Positions 45,013 to 54,296 of a stretch of 64,000 bases of DNA are shown here, one piece after another. The translations under genes and the position numbers were made by a program. The stretch covers positions 1 to 64,000 of the forward strand of contig DASZPH010000099.1 in NCBI GenBank assembly GCA_035550375.1. Reading direction: 5' to 3'. The notes under the pieces were generated by a model. It did not search any database, was not told where the DNA came from, and was given only the letters and a program-made list of their open reading frames with translations. Source of the stretch: DASSFG01 sp035550375. GTDB lineage: Bacteria; Planctomycetota; Planctomycetia; Pirellulales; JAICIG01. Within the stretch, counting starts at the first letter, position 1. Every line of letters begins with the position of its first letter.

Positions 45013-45193
45013 CGGTTGCATCGGATTGCCGGGCTGGACTGGCAAAAGGGGTCCGGGGGCCGTTTGTAGATTTATCGTGCCCGCGCGGCCCGCGGAGAGC
45101 GCCGACACAGCCGCACCACGAATCGGGAGCTACGGATAAGCGCAAAAGATGGACGCTCACCCGATCAATGCTTAAACTGGCGTCTTGGCGACA

Positions 45194-46975
45194 ATGAACA
45201 CACGCAGCCAAATAGCGCTCGTCTTCGGTCTCCTGGCTCAGTCCAGCGTGCTGCTGGCGGCCCCTCTTGCCGACGAACCTGCCGCAGGCGAAAAGCCCTT
45301 TCCGGAAACCCGCGACGCTGCCGCAGAGCTCCCCCTGGCCCAGGAGCAGGTGCTGAAGAAGTACCAGCGCTTCGAGGAAGTGCTGCTGAGGATGTCGGAA
45401 CTCACGTCCGCCAGCGACCCGAAACGGGCGGCCCTGCTGCGAAAGGCGGTGGGGCAGAGCAAAGACCGGCTCATCGGTGTGCAATTTGATCGCCTGGTCA
45501 ACCTGCTTAAACGCGATCAGCTCGCCACCGCCGTCACGAATCAAAAGGAGGTCGAGAAGGATCTCCGGCAGTTGCTCGACTTGTTGCTCAGCGAGCAGCG
45601 GGCCGACCGCCTGAAAAGCGAACGCGAGCGCATCAAGGAACAGATCCGCCGTATCAACGAGCTGATCAACAAGCAACAGCAGCTTGAAGGTCAGACGCAA
45701 GGAACTGCCGATCCGAAGAAGCTCACCGAGAGCCAGGGGAAGCTGGCCGAACAAACCGGCAAGCTGGCCGAAGAGATGAAGGACGCCACCGAGGAGCCGA
45801 AGAAGCAAGACGAAGAAGGCGACGACGAAGAGGAAACCGGCGACAGGAGATCCGATCCCAAAGAAGGCGACCGCAAAGAGGGTGATGCCGGGAAGGGCGG
45901 TAGTAAAAAAGCAGAACCTCAAGAAGGTCAAAGCGGCCCTTCCCAAGACGACGAGCGCAAGACCCCGGAAGAAGGCGATAGCGAGGAAAAAGGGAAACCT
46001 TCTCCCAAAGAATCGCAACCGAACGAATCGCAACCGAACGACGGGCAGCCACAAGGCAAGCCTCAGGAAGGTCAGCCGCAGGAGGGCCAGCCCGCGCAGC
46101 CCCAGCAGGAGGGCGAGCAAAACGACTCATCGGATCAGCCTCCGCCGTCCGACAGCGAGGCGGCACGCCAGCGCGTCCGCGAGGCACAAAAGGCGATGGA
46201 GCAGGCGCGTCAAAAGCTTGAGCAGGCCAAGCGCGAGGGTGCGGCGGAGGATCAAGAGGAGGCTCGCCGCAAGCTGGAGCAGGCAAAAGCACGGCTGGAA
46301 GAAGTGCTGAGGCAGTTGCGTGAAGAGGAAGTTGAGCGGTCGCTGGCTTTGTTGGAAGCTCGCTTTCGTAAAATGCTCCAGACGCAGACGGAGGTCTATG
46401 AGGGGACGGTCCGTGTCGATCGGGTCAAGCCGGAAGATCGGACCCATAACGAGGAGATCGAGGCTGGGCGATTAAGCCGCCAGGAACGGGCGATTCTTGA
46501 CGAATTGACCGGGGCCGAAACGCTCTTGCGTGAGGATGGCACGTCGGTTGCATTCCCCGAAGCGGTGCAAGAGCTGCGGGAAGACATGGAGCAGGTGGCC
46601 GCCCGGCTTGCCGAGGCCAAGGTCGACCAGGTGACGCAGCTAACCGAGCAGGACATTCTGGCCGCGCTGGAGGAGATGATCGCTGCTTTCCAGAAGGCCC
46701 GTAAGGAGAACGAAGAGAAGCAGCAGCGACAGCAACCGCAGCAGTCGGGCGAGCAGCAGGACCCGCCGCTGGTCGACGCGATCGCCGAGCTGAAGATGAT
46801 CCGAGCTTTGCAGATGCGAGTCAACAAGCGCACCACGAACTATTCCAAGCTGGTCGACGGCGAAGAGGGGCAGGCCGAAAAGGCCGAGTTGATCGAAGCC
46901 TTGGAAAAGCTCAGCCAGCGCGAGGAGCGCATCTATCGGACTACTCGCGACATTGTGCTGGGGAAAAACCAGTGA
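45194..46975 (+). CDS. Secreted Glu/Gln/Lys-rich coiled-coil protein
   Basis: The 593-residue product has a signal peptide (MNTRSQIALVFGLLAQSSVLL, cleaved near AAPLAD). Residues about 45-190 are coiled coil, and residues about 195-320 are a low-complexity stretch of Glu, Lys, Gln, Pro and Asp (PEEGDSEEKGKPSPKESQ). The rest is a second long coiled coil with RQRVREAQKAMEQARQKLEQ. No enzyme domain. Its stop overlaps the GTG of the next gene. It probably has a structural role outside the cytoplasm. Confidence 0.8.
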   Translation: MNTRSQIALVFGLLAQSSVLLAAPLADEPAAGEKPFPETRDAAAELPLAQEQVLKKYQRFEEVLLRMSELTSASDPKRAALLRKAVGQSKDRLIGVQFDRLVNLLKRDQLATAVTNQKEVEKDLRQLLDLLLSEQRADRLKSERERIKEQIRRINELINKQQQLEGQTQGTADPKKLTESQGKLAEQTGKLAEEMKDATEEPKKQDEEGDDEEETGDRRSDPKEGDRKEGDAGKGGSKKAEPQEGQSGPSQDDERKTPEEGDSEEKGKPSPKESQPNESQPNDGQPQGKPQEGQPQEGQPAQPQQEGEQNDSSDQPPPSDSEAARQRVREAQKAMEQARQKLEQAKREGAAEDQEEARRKLEQAKARLEEVLRQLREEEVERSLALLEARFRKMLQTQTEVYEGTVRVDRVKPEDRTHNEEIEAGRLSRQERAILDELTGAETLLREDGTSVAFPEAVQELREDMEQVAARLAEAKVDQVTQLTEQDILAALEEMIAAFQKARKENEEKQQRQQPQQSGEQQDPPLVDAIAELKMIRALQMRVNKRTTNYSKLVDGEEGQAEKAELIEALEKLSQREERIYRTTRDIVLGKNQ

Positions 46976-48039
46976 GAACCAAGAGGTCCAGCCGAGCGAT
47001 TTTGGCTCTGGCGGCAAGCGTGGCCGTCGTGGCTTGCGCCGCGGTTCCCGTGTGGGCTGCGGGGGTGGCCGACCTAGGTTCTCTGGCGGCCGAACCGAAG
47101 TTCAAGCCCCATGACTTCGAAGAGGTGCGACGCGAAGCGCTCGATTGGCTGGCGGCCCGCGGCGCGGACGAGACCGTCCGCCAGTCGGCCGAGGCGATCT
47201 GGCAGGCGGCGCGGCCGCCGGTAGACCTGACCGAACTGGTGGCCAAAACGATGGCGCTGGCCGATGAACGGGTGGCGTCGCTGGTGAACCTGTGTGCGAA
47301 AACCCGCGCTCCGGGTCCCCTTGCCCCGCAGGAGTGGCTCAAAAATGATGAGCTGCCTGCCCTCGAACGCAACAACGCACGCCTGTTTTATGGGCGTTGG
47401 CTGGCCCAGGAGCGGATGTACGACGAGGCGCTCGCTCAGCTTGAGGGCCTAGAGCCGGGTGATGCTGTCGACCCCGCCTCGCTGGTCTTTTACCAGGCTG
47501 TCGTTTACCACCGGCTACTCGACAAAGCCCGCGGTCTGAAGGCCATCCAGACGCTGCTGGGCAACGTCGCTGACGTTCCCAATCGCTACCGTTCCGTGGC
47601 GGCGCTGATGAAGACCGACTTAGAGGCGTTGCAGGACGAGTCGCTCGATCATATTTCGCGGCAGATGGAAGACGTTCGTCGGCGGCTGGCGCTGGGCCGT
47701 GCCGGAAAGAGAGTGCGGGAAGTTGAAGACGAGGTCATCGCTGCCCTGGACAAATTGATCAAGGAGCAAGAAGACCGTCAGCAACAGTCGCAGAGTTCGG
47801 GTGGAGGCGGCGCGGCGCCGCAGCCGCAACAGGCCATGCCCGACAGCCGCATCGCTCGGATGCAGGCGCCCGGGGAAGTCGACCGCCGCCACATCGGCGA
47901 CTCGTCGGGCTGGGGCGACCTGCCACCTAAGCAACGCGAGGAAGCGCTGCAGCAAATCGGCAAGGATTTTCCGCCCCACTATCGCGACGCAATCGAACAA
48001 TACTTCCGCAAATTGGCGGCCGAGACGGAGGAGCGATAA
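46972..48039 (+). CDS. Exported helical protein of the envelope operon
   Basis: Starts with GTG 46972, overlapping the previous stop as GTGA. The 355-residue product has a leader of about 30 residues, a helical repeat-like central region (about 40-250), a Gln/Gly/Ser-rich linker, and a conserved-looking end, WGDLPPKQREEALQQIG and FPPHYRDAIEQYFRKLA. I know similar C-termini from proteins encoded near DUF4175 genes in planctomycetes; function unknown. A gap of 80 bases separates it from the NPCBM gene. Confidence 0.8.
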   Translation: MRTKRSSRAILALAASVAVVACAAVPVWAAGVADLGSLAAEPKFKPHDFEEVRREALDWLAARGADETVRQSAEAIWQAARPPVDLTELVAKTMALADERVASLVNLCAKTRAPGPLAPQEWLKNDELPALERNNARLFYGRWLAQERMYDEALAQLEGLEPGDAVDPASLVFYQAVVYHRLLDKARGLKAIQTLLGNVADVPNRYRSVAALMKTDLEALQDESLDHISRQMEDVRRRLALGRAGKRVREVEDEVIAALDKLIKEQEDRQQQSQSSGGGGAAPQPQQAMPDSRIARMQAPGEVDRRHIGDSSGWGDLPPKQREEALQQIGKDFPPHYRDAIEQYFRKLAAETEER

Positions 48040-48119
48040 GTAGATCGGCAGAATAGGCACAAGGCCGGCAGAGAGAACAACATGAGACGCTGACGGAGGT
48101 GTCGGCGAAAGGTGACTTG

Positions 48120-49310
48120 ATGATTCTGAGTTTCTGGTTGGTTGCGACGGCCCTGGCGGGCGGGTCGGACTTTCAACTCCAGACGACCGACGGACAAACC
48201 TACTACGGCGAACTGGTCGGCCTGGACGCCCAAGGTGTGGCGTTTGAAACATCGCAGGAGCGGCTGACCGTTCCACTCTCGAAGCTCTCTGATGTGTCGC
48301 GCGTCAACAAGTCACCGGCCCCGGAAACCAAGCCGGCCGTCTGGATCGAGCTGATCGATGGTTCGCAACTTGTGGCAGCCAAGTACTCCGTTGCGGAGCG
48401 GGTCGGCCAGATCAAGCTCACCAACGACCAGGCCATCGAGTTGCCGACCGCCGCGATTCGCTCCGTCCGGTTTCAGCAGTTCGCGGGCGAAATGGGGGCC
48501 CAATGGGGAACCATCGCAGAGAGGGACGCCAGTGCCGACCTGATCGTCATTCATAAGAAGGGCGCGCTCGACTATCAGCCCGGCGTGCTGGGCGACATAA
48601 CCGATACGACCATCGGTTTTCGGCTCGACGACGAAGAGATCTCGGTGAAGCGGTCAAAAGTTGCCGGACTCGTCTATTTTCATGCCGAGGGAAAGCAGCT
48701 CCCCGGCAGCCTTTGCCAGCTTGTCGACGCGGCCGGGTCGCGCCTGGAAGTCGCCGAGGCCAAGCTTTCCCAAGGGAAGGAATTGGAGATCCTCACGCCG
48801 GCCGGATTGAAGCGCCTCGTTCCGCTGGCCGAAATCGCGGCGCTGACGGCGCGGGTACAATATCTAAGCGACCTGGAGCCGGAATCGGCCACGTGGCGGG
48901 GCTATGTGACCGGTGCCAACGTGCCCGATTCGGTCAAGCGCTGGTTTCGGCCGCGTTTCAACGAGGCGGTTGACGGCGGCGACCTGAAGATCGGCGCCGC
49001 GGTTTTCGCCAAAGGAATTGCCATGTCGAGCAGCACCGAGCTGGTCTACCGGTTGCCGCCGGGCGAATTCAAGCGGTTGATCGCCTCGGCCGGCATCGAC
49101 TCGCGCGGCCGACCGCGCGGGGCCGTGCGGCTGGCGATTTACGGCGACGACAGGGCGTTGTTGGAAGCCGATGTGCTGGGGAGCCAGGAAGCGATGCCGA
49201 TCGACCTCGATCTGACCGGCGTCAACCGGTTGAGGATCGTGGTCGATTTTGGCGCAAATGGAGAAGTCATGGACCTGTTCGACCTGGTCGACGCAAGGAT
49301 TCTGCAATGA
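48120..49310 (+). CDS. NPCBM/NEW2 domain exported protein
   Basis: ATG 48120 is preceded by AAAGG; a GTG 21 bases upstream is a weaker alternative. The 396-residue product has a leader (MILSFWLVATALAGGS) and a beta-rich N-terminal part with TTDGQTYYGELVGLDAQG. The C-terminal NPCBM-like jelly-roll domain shows KIGAAVFAKGIAMSSSTELVYRL and LRIVVDFGANGEVMDLFDLVDARI. NPCBM domains are carbohydrate-binding modules of secreted enzymes. Its stop overlaps the next ATG (ATGA). Confidence 0.87.
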   Translation: MILSFWLVATALAGGSDFQLQTTDGQTYYGELVGLDAQGVAFETSQERLTVPLSKLSDVSRVNKSPAPETKPAVWIELIDGSQLVAAKYSVAERVGQIKLTNDQAIELPTAAIRSVRFQQFAGEMGAQWGTIAERDASADLIVIHKKGALDYQPGVLGDITDTTIGFRLDDEEISVKRSKVAGLVYFHAEGKQLPGSLCQLVDAAGSRLEVAEAKLSQGKELEILTPAGLKRLVPLAEIAALTARVQYLSDLEPESATWRGYVTGANVPDSVKRWFRPRFNEAVDGGDLKIGAAVFAKGIAMSSSTELVYRLPPGEFKRLIASAGIDSRGRPRGAVRLAIYGDDRALLEADVLGSQEAMPIDLDLTGVNRLRIVVDFGANGEVMDLFDLVDARILQ

Positions 49311-51070
49311 AGGGTTTTTGGATCGGCGCACTTGTTCTTTCCGCGGCGACCGCGGCCCGGGCCGACGTCGACAACGACGTGCTGAAGGCTGAGTCGGAGC
49401 GCGTCGCCGTCATCGCCAAGGCGCAAGAGGCAACCATCGCCATCTTCACAAACGGCGGTCAGGGTGGCGGTTCGGGGGTGGTCATCTCCTCCGACGGATA
49501 CGCGCTGACTAACTTTCACGTCGTGGCCGGCGCCGGCGAGGGACTCAAGTGCGGTATGTCGAACGGCGAGCTGTACGACGCCGTCGTGGTGGGGATCGAT
49601 CCGGTCGGTGACGTGGCCCTCATTCAGCTTTTCGGCCGCAACGACTTTCCGGCTGCCGTGCTGGGAGATAGCGACCTGGTGCGGGCGGGCGATTGGGTGT
49701 TCGTCATCGGCAATCCATTCTTGCTGGCCACCGATTTCAAGCCGACCGTCACCTACGGCATCGTGTCGGGGGTTCACCGCTATCAGTATCCGGCCGGCAC
49801 GCTGCTGGAATACGCCGATTGCATCCAGACCGACGCCTCCATCAACCCCGGTAATTCGGGCGGGCCGCTTTTCGACAGCGCGGGGTGGCTGATCGGCGTC
49901 AACGGCCGCGGCTCGTTCGAGAAACGGGGACGCGTGAACGTCGGTGTCGGCTACGCCATCTCAATCAATCAGATCAAGAATTTCATGGGCTGCCTGCGCA
50001 GCGGCCGCATCGTCGATCACGCCACGCTGGGAGCCCGGGTGGGCAGCCAGGAGGATGGCCGCGTGGTGGTGACCGACATCCTGGAATCGAGCGACGCTTA
50101 TCGTCGCGGACTGCGCTACGGCGACGAACTGATCGAGTTTGGCGGCCGACCGGTCCAAACGGTCAACGGCTTCAAGAACATTCTGGGCACGTTCCCCAAG
50201 GGCTGGCGCGTGCCGATTGCCTTCCGCCGCCGGGGCGAACGCTACGAGGTGCCGGTGCGGCTGGCGGGTGTCCACGGCGCCCAGGAACTCATCGACAAGG
50301 TGACCCGCAAGCCGCCGACGGAGGTTCCGACACCCGAGCCGGGGCCAAATCCAACTCCCCGTCCAAAACCGTCGGAAGGGCCGAAAGATCGGCAGCCGCC
50401 CCCGGTGCTGTTGCCCGAAAAGCACAAACAGGAAACGCCGGCCATCGTCAAAGAGCACCACGACGACCGACGCGGCTACGCGAACTACTATTACAACCGC
50501 ACGAACCGAGACCGCGTCTGGCAGACGCTCACGGGGCGGGGCGACTTCACGCCGCTTAAGGGAGAGTGGATCTTGCGCGGGCGCTTGTCGGAGCCGGGCG
50601 ACACCGAGTTCCGCATCGGCGACCATCTCGTGCAGGCCACGCTGCCGGGCGGCATGGCCAGCCTGCCTGTGGACGACAACCTGGTGGGCGCGGGCGATCC
50701 TCCCGCCAGCGGCGGTCTTTTGGCGGCCCTTTATCTGTGGCGGCGCCTCCTGGTAGCGGGCCCAGAACAATTTGGCAGCGTTGACTACTACGGCACGCTG
50801 CCGCTGGAAGGCCACGCGGGGCTCGTCGACATGCTGATCGGCAAATTCGGCGGCGTCGCGTGTGGTTTTCTCGTCGATTCGACGTCGGGTCATCTGCTCG
50901 CGGTCGAACTCTATTTGCACGAGGACGACGACCCCTGCGAGCTGCACTTTGCGGAGTATCGCGCGGTCGACGGCCGCGAGGTCCCGGGCCGCATGCTGGT
51001 GCGTTACGGCGACAACCTTTACGGCCTGTTTACCTTCACCGACGTCGCGTTGAAGGAGGGCGCCGAATGA
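49307..51070 (+). CDS. HtrA-type serine protease with PDZ domain, catalytically complete
   Basis: The 587-residue product starts with a leader (MKGFWIGALVLSAATAARAD). The chymotrypsin-like fold has the whole triad: H71 in LTNFHVV, D102 in DPVGDVALIQL and S184 in NPGNSGGPL. A PDZ domain covers about 225-320 (GARVGSQEDGRVVVTDILE). A Pro-rich linker follows, then a C-terminal domain of about 200 residues with LRGRLSEPGDTEFRIG, unknown to me. It overlaps both neighbours by four bases. It probably degrades or chaperones exported proteins. Confidence 0.92.
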   Translation: MKGFWIGALVLSAATAARADVDNDVLKAESERVAVIAKAQEATIAIFTNGGQGGGSGVVISSDGYALTNFHVVAGAGEGLKCGMSNGELYDAVVVGIDPVGDVALIQLFGRNDFPAAVLGDSDLVRAGDWVFVIGNPFLLATDFKPTVTYGIVSGVHRYQYPAGTLLEYADCIQTDASINPGNSGGPLFDSAGWLIGVNGRGSFEKRGRVNVGVGYAISINQIKNFMGCLRSGRIVDHATLGARVGSQEDGRVVVTDILESSDAYRRGLRYGDELIEFGGRPVQTVNGFKNILGTFPKGWRVPIAFRRRGERYEVPVRLAGVHGAQELIDKVTRKPPTEVPTPEPGPNPTPRPKPSEGPKDRQPPPVLLPEKHKQETPAIVKEHHDDRRGYANYYYNRTNRDRVWQTLTGRGDFTPLKGEWILRGRLSEPGDTEFRIGDHLVQATLPGGMASLPVDDNLVGAGDPPASGGLLAALYLWRRLLVAGPEQFGSVDYYGTLPLEGHAGLVDMLIGKFGGVACGFLVDSTSGHLLAVELYLHEDDDPCELHFAEYRAVDGREVPGRMLVRYGDNLYGLFTFTDVALKEGAE

Positions 51071-52107
51071 TGACTGAATATCGGTCAGCCGTCCGCGTAT
51101 TGCGGCCGGCGCTGGCAACGACTATTGCGGCGTCGGTGCTCCTGCTTTCGTCGACGACGCTGGCAGCCGGATCACTCGCGGCCGTCGTGGACGGGGTCGA
51201 ACCCAAGATCGTCAAGATCTACGGCGCGGGCGGCTTTCGGGGCCTCGAGGCTTATCAGAGCGGCTTCTTGATCTCGGCCGAAGGTCACATCCTCACCGCC
51301 TGGAGCTACGTGCTCGACACGCAGTATGTCGGCGTGACGCTCGACGACGGCCGAAAATTCGACGCCAAGCTGCTCGGGGCCGATCCGCGGCTGGAGGTCG
51401 CGGTGCTCAAGATCGAGGCCGCCGACCTGCCCCATTTCGATCTCTCGCAGTCGCCAGACGTTCCGATCGGGGCCCGCGTGCTGGCGTTCAGCAACCTCTT
51501 CGGCGTCGCCACCGGCAACGAGCCCGCCAGCGTGCAGCACGGAATCGTGGCCGTGAAGGCACCGCTGGAAGCGCGGCGAGGGAGTTACGAAACGCCCTAC
51601 CACGGGCTGGCCTACATTCTCGACGCCATGACGAACAATCCCGGCGCGCAGGGGGGCGCGCTTACCGACCGCCAGGGACGCCTGGTGGGCATGCTGGGCA
51701 AGGAGCTGAGAAACTCGCAGACCAACACCTGGCTCAACTACGCCATCCCGATCGGAGAGTTGCTGGCGACCGTCGACGCCATTCAGTCGGGAAAGTTCGT
51801 CCCCGCCTCGAGTGCCGACGGGGCCAAGCCGAAGCACGCCTGGAGCACGGGCTTGCTCGGCCTGGTGATGATTCCCGACGTCCTCGACCGGACGCCTCCC
51901 TTTGTCGAACGTGTTCTCCCCGATTCGCCGGCCGCCCAGGCGGGACTGCTCGCCGACGACCTGGTCGTCTTCGTCAACAATCGGCTGGTGCAATCGTGTC
52001 AGGCGGTGACCGGTGAGATCGATCGCATCGACCGTGCCGACAAGGTCAAGCTCACGGTTATTCGTGGGCAACAATTGATCGAGTTGGAGCTTGCCGCGCC
52101 GCAATAA
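51067..52107 (+). CDS. HtrA-type pseudoprotease with PDZ domain
   Basis: The 346-residue product has a leader to about residue 34 and the same fold as the gene before, but at the triad positions it has S80 in GHILTAWSYV, E110 in DPRLEVAVLKI and Q195 in NPGAQGGAL. All three catalytic residues are thus missing, though the surrounding frame is preserved. A C-terminal PDZ-like domain covers about 265-345 (LPDSPAAQAGLLADDLVVF). It probably binds partners, perhaps the active protease. The ATG overlaps the stop of that gene (ATGA). Confidence 0.85.
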   Translation: MMTEYRSAVRVLRPALATTIAASVLLLSSTTLAAGSLAAVVDGVEPKIVKIYGAGGFRGLEAYQSGFLISAEGHILTAWSYVLDTQYVGVTLDDGRKFDAKLLGADPRLEVAVLKIEAADLPHFDLSQSPDVPIGARVLAFSNLFGVATGNEPASVQHGIVAVKAPLEARRGSYETPYHGLAYILDAMTNNPGAQGGALTDRQGRLVGMLGKELRNSQTNTWLNYAIPIGELLATVDAIQSGKFVPASSADGAKPKHAWSTGLLGLVMIPDVLDRTPPFVERVLPDSPAAQAGLLADDLVVFVNNRLVQSCQAVTGEIDRIDRADKVKLTVIRGQQLIELELAAPQ

Positions 52108-54141
52108 TTGCCCAAGCCGATGCCCACGCCCAGATTCCTACCCCGGATACCGACCCGCCCCAGAAAGGACGGCCTAGGGAGGCCGTCCTCCTGTTGTCTC
52201 GCTGTCGTGTCAGTCGTTGCCCTGTTGGCGATTGGTCCCCTGTCGGCCGACGACGATCTGGAGCTGCGCGAACAGAGCGCTTTGCAAGCCGCCGTCGACC
52301 GCGTCGCCCCATCGGTCGTGAGCATTGAGACGGTCGGCGGGCTGGAGCGGGTGGAGCGTCTGCTGGTTGGAAACGGCCCGACGACGGGCTTGATCGTTTC
52401 CCCCGACGGCTACATCCTCTCTAGCGCCTTCAACTTCGTGCAGAAACCCAGTTCGACGATCGTCATCCTTGCCGACGGCACGCGTTTGCCCGCTCAGCTC
52501 GTGGCCACCGATCACAGCCGGATGCTCGTGCTGCTGAAAGTCGAGCCGGGAAGAGAACTGCCCGTGCCGGAGGCGGCGCCGGAAGACGAGATTCAGGTGG
52601 GCTGGTGGGCCGTCGCCCTGGGGCGAGCCTTCGACCTGACGCGGCCGAACGTCTCCGTCGGTATCGTTAGTGCTGTCAGCCGCCTTTCCGGCCGTGCCAT
52701 CCAGACCGACGCCAAAGTGTCCCCTGCCAACTACGGCGGGCCGCTGATCGATATTCGCGGCCGCGTCATGGGGATTCTGTCACCGCTGTCGCCGCAGAAG
52801 TCGGGGGAAGTAAGCGGCGTAGAGTGGTACGATTCGGGCATTGGGTTTGCGGTCCCGATGGAGCACGTCCACCGCGTCTTGCCGCGTTTGAAAGAGGGGA
52901 TTGACCTCAAGCCAGGCGTCGCTGGCGTCAGCCTGCAGAACGGCGACCTCTACGCCGACGGCCCGGTCATCGCTGCCGCCCGGCCGAACTCGCCCGCCTA
53001 CAAGGCCGGCCTGAAGCCGGGCGACAAAATCGTGGCGGTCGACGACAAGAACATCGTCCGAACTTCCCAACTGCTCGACGAGGTCAACCGCCGCTACGCG
53101 GGGGACAAGCTGACGATCACGCTGCTCCGCGGCGACGAAAAGCTCGTGCGCGAGATCGAGCTCATTGATCATCTCGATCCCTACCAGCGGTCCTTTCTGG
53201 GAATCTTGCCTCAGCAGACCGGCACACCGGCCGATGAAAACGGCCTCGTCGTGCGTTACGTGTACGCCGACAGCCCGGCAGCAAATGTGAGCCTGCAAGC
53301 GGGCGACGTCATTACGGGCCTGGCCGGCAAACCGGTGAAGTCGGCGAATGACCTGGTCGAAATCATGGCGGCGGCTGAAGTCGGCAAGGCGGCGCCGCTT
53401 GAGTTCCGCCGCGGCGAGGAAGTTTTGCACGTTGAGGTCACCTGGCAGGCGGAGCCCGACTCGGTTCCCGCCGAGCTCCCGGCCGCGCCGGCCCTGGAAG
53501 GCGAACCTCCCCAGCGACCGGCAACAGGCCGGTTTGCCGTAAAGATTCCCGAGTTAAAGAACGAGGCGGTGGCCTACGTGCCGGACGACTACGATTCGCG
53601 GCGTCCTTACGCCCTGGTCATCTACACGCATCCTCCCGGCGAAGTTCCCTCCGACGACCAGCTTCTAGGAGTCTGGAAGGAGCGATGCGATCGCGGCCGG
53701 CTGATTCTACTCGCGCCCAAGGCGGCCGAAGGGGGAAAGTGGCAGTCCGACGACTTTGAGTTCATCCGCAAATCGGTCGAGCAGTTGCGGGGTACGTACA
53801 CCATCGACCCCTGGCGAATCGTGGCCTGGGGGGACGAACTCGGCGGCTCGGTCGCCTACGCCTTGGCATTCAATCAGCGGGAGACGGTGCGGGGCGTCGT
53901 CGCGATCCGGTCGCCGCTGACCACAGCACCCGTCGACAACGATCCCGTCTCGCGTCTCGATTTCTTCCTCACCCAGACCAAAGGCGCGCGGTCGGAGAAA
54001 TCGATCGGCGCGGCCATCCAGGCGCTGCGCGAGCGGAAGTTCGCCGTGACCGTCAAAGAGCAGGGCGAGAATGCCCCGCTGCTGAGCGACGACGAGTTGG
54101 CCGAGGCGCTCCGCTGGATCGACTCTCTCGATAAGATCTAG
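52108..54141 (+). CDS. HtrA-type pseudoprotease with two PDZ domains fused to an alpha/beta-hydrolase-like domain
   Basis: The 677-residue frame starts with TTG 52108, one base after the previous stop (ATG 52120 is possible). The N-terminus has a hydrophobic stretch with CCLAVVSVVALLAIG. The protease fold lacks the triad: F108 in GYILSSAF, M139 in TDHSRMLVLLKV and Y209 in SPANYGGPL. PDZ-like regions lie at about 285-360 and 375-450. The C-terminal 170 residues look like an alpha/beta hydrolase (VYVPDDYDSRRPYALVIYTH-type region, AWGDELGGS), but E577 sits where the serine nucleophile belongs. Probably an inactive binding protein. Confidence 0.78.
   Translation: MPKPMPTPRFLPRIPTRPRKDGLGRPSSCCLAVVSVVALLAIGPLSADDDLELREQSALQAAVDRVAPSVVSIETVGGLERVERLLVGNGPTTGLIVSPDGYILSSAFNFVQKPSSTIVILADGTRLPAQLVATDHSRMLVLLKVEPGRELPVPEAAPEDEIQVGWWAVALGRAFDLTRPNVSVGIVSAVSRLSGRAIQTDAKVSPANYGGPLIDIRGRVMGILSPLSPQKSGEVSGVEWYDSGIGFAVPMEHVHRVLPRLKEGIDLKPGVAGVSLQNGDLYADGPVIAAARPNSPAYKAGLKPGDKIVAVDDKNIVRTSQLLDEVNRRYAGDKLTITLLRGDEKLVREIELIDHLDPYQRSFLGILPQQTGTPADENGLVVRYVYADSPAANVSLQAGDVITGLAGKPVKSANDLVEIMAAAEVGKAAPLEFRRGEEVLHVEVTWQAEPDSVPAELPAAPALEGEPPQRPATGRFAVKIPELKNEAVAYVPDDYDSRRPYALVIYTHPPGEVPSDDQLLGVWKERCDRGRLILLAPKAAEGGKWQSDDFEFIRKSVEQLRGTYTIDPWRIVAWGDELGGSVAYALAFNQRETVRGVVAIRSPLTTAPVDNDPVSRLDFFLTQTKGARSEKSIGAAIQALRERKFAVTVKEQGENAPLLSDDELAEALRWIDSLDKI
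52166..52189. repeat. Perfect 10-base palindromic stem inside the pseudoprotease leader
   Basis: AGGACGGCCT (52166-52175) and AGGCCGTCCT (52180-52189) are perfect complements with the 4-base loop AGGG. They lie within the N-terminal coding part of the pseudoprotease if its TTG or ATG start is right, coding about residues 20-27. Such compact palindromes usually sit between genes, so it may be a mobile palindromic element that landed in the leader. Confidence 0.75.
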
Positions 54142-54143
54142 GA

Positions 54144-54205
54144 GCCTATCCGAGAACCGGCGGCAGGCGAGATGCCAGCACGATAAGGCCGACTCTCGGA
54201 CAGGC
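54144..54205 (+). terminator. Inverted repeat right behind the last pseudoprotease gene
   Basis: GCCTATCCGAGA (54144-54155) pairs with TCTCGGACAGGC (54194-54205), eleven of twelve bases, with a loop of 38 bases. It begins two bases after the stop at 54141, exactly at the end of the operon, which suggests a transcription-end or RNA-stability structure. There is no T-run, so intrinsic termination is not certain; it may also be a dispersed repeat. Confidence 0.45.
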
Positions 54206-54296
54206 CTAAAAGGTCCGCGAAGAACCGGAGGGTGCGCCGCGAAACGACGAGCACCACGTTTTTTTGGCGCCTCAAGAACACCTTCCTGTCGCCGGC

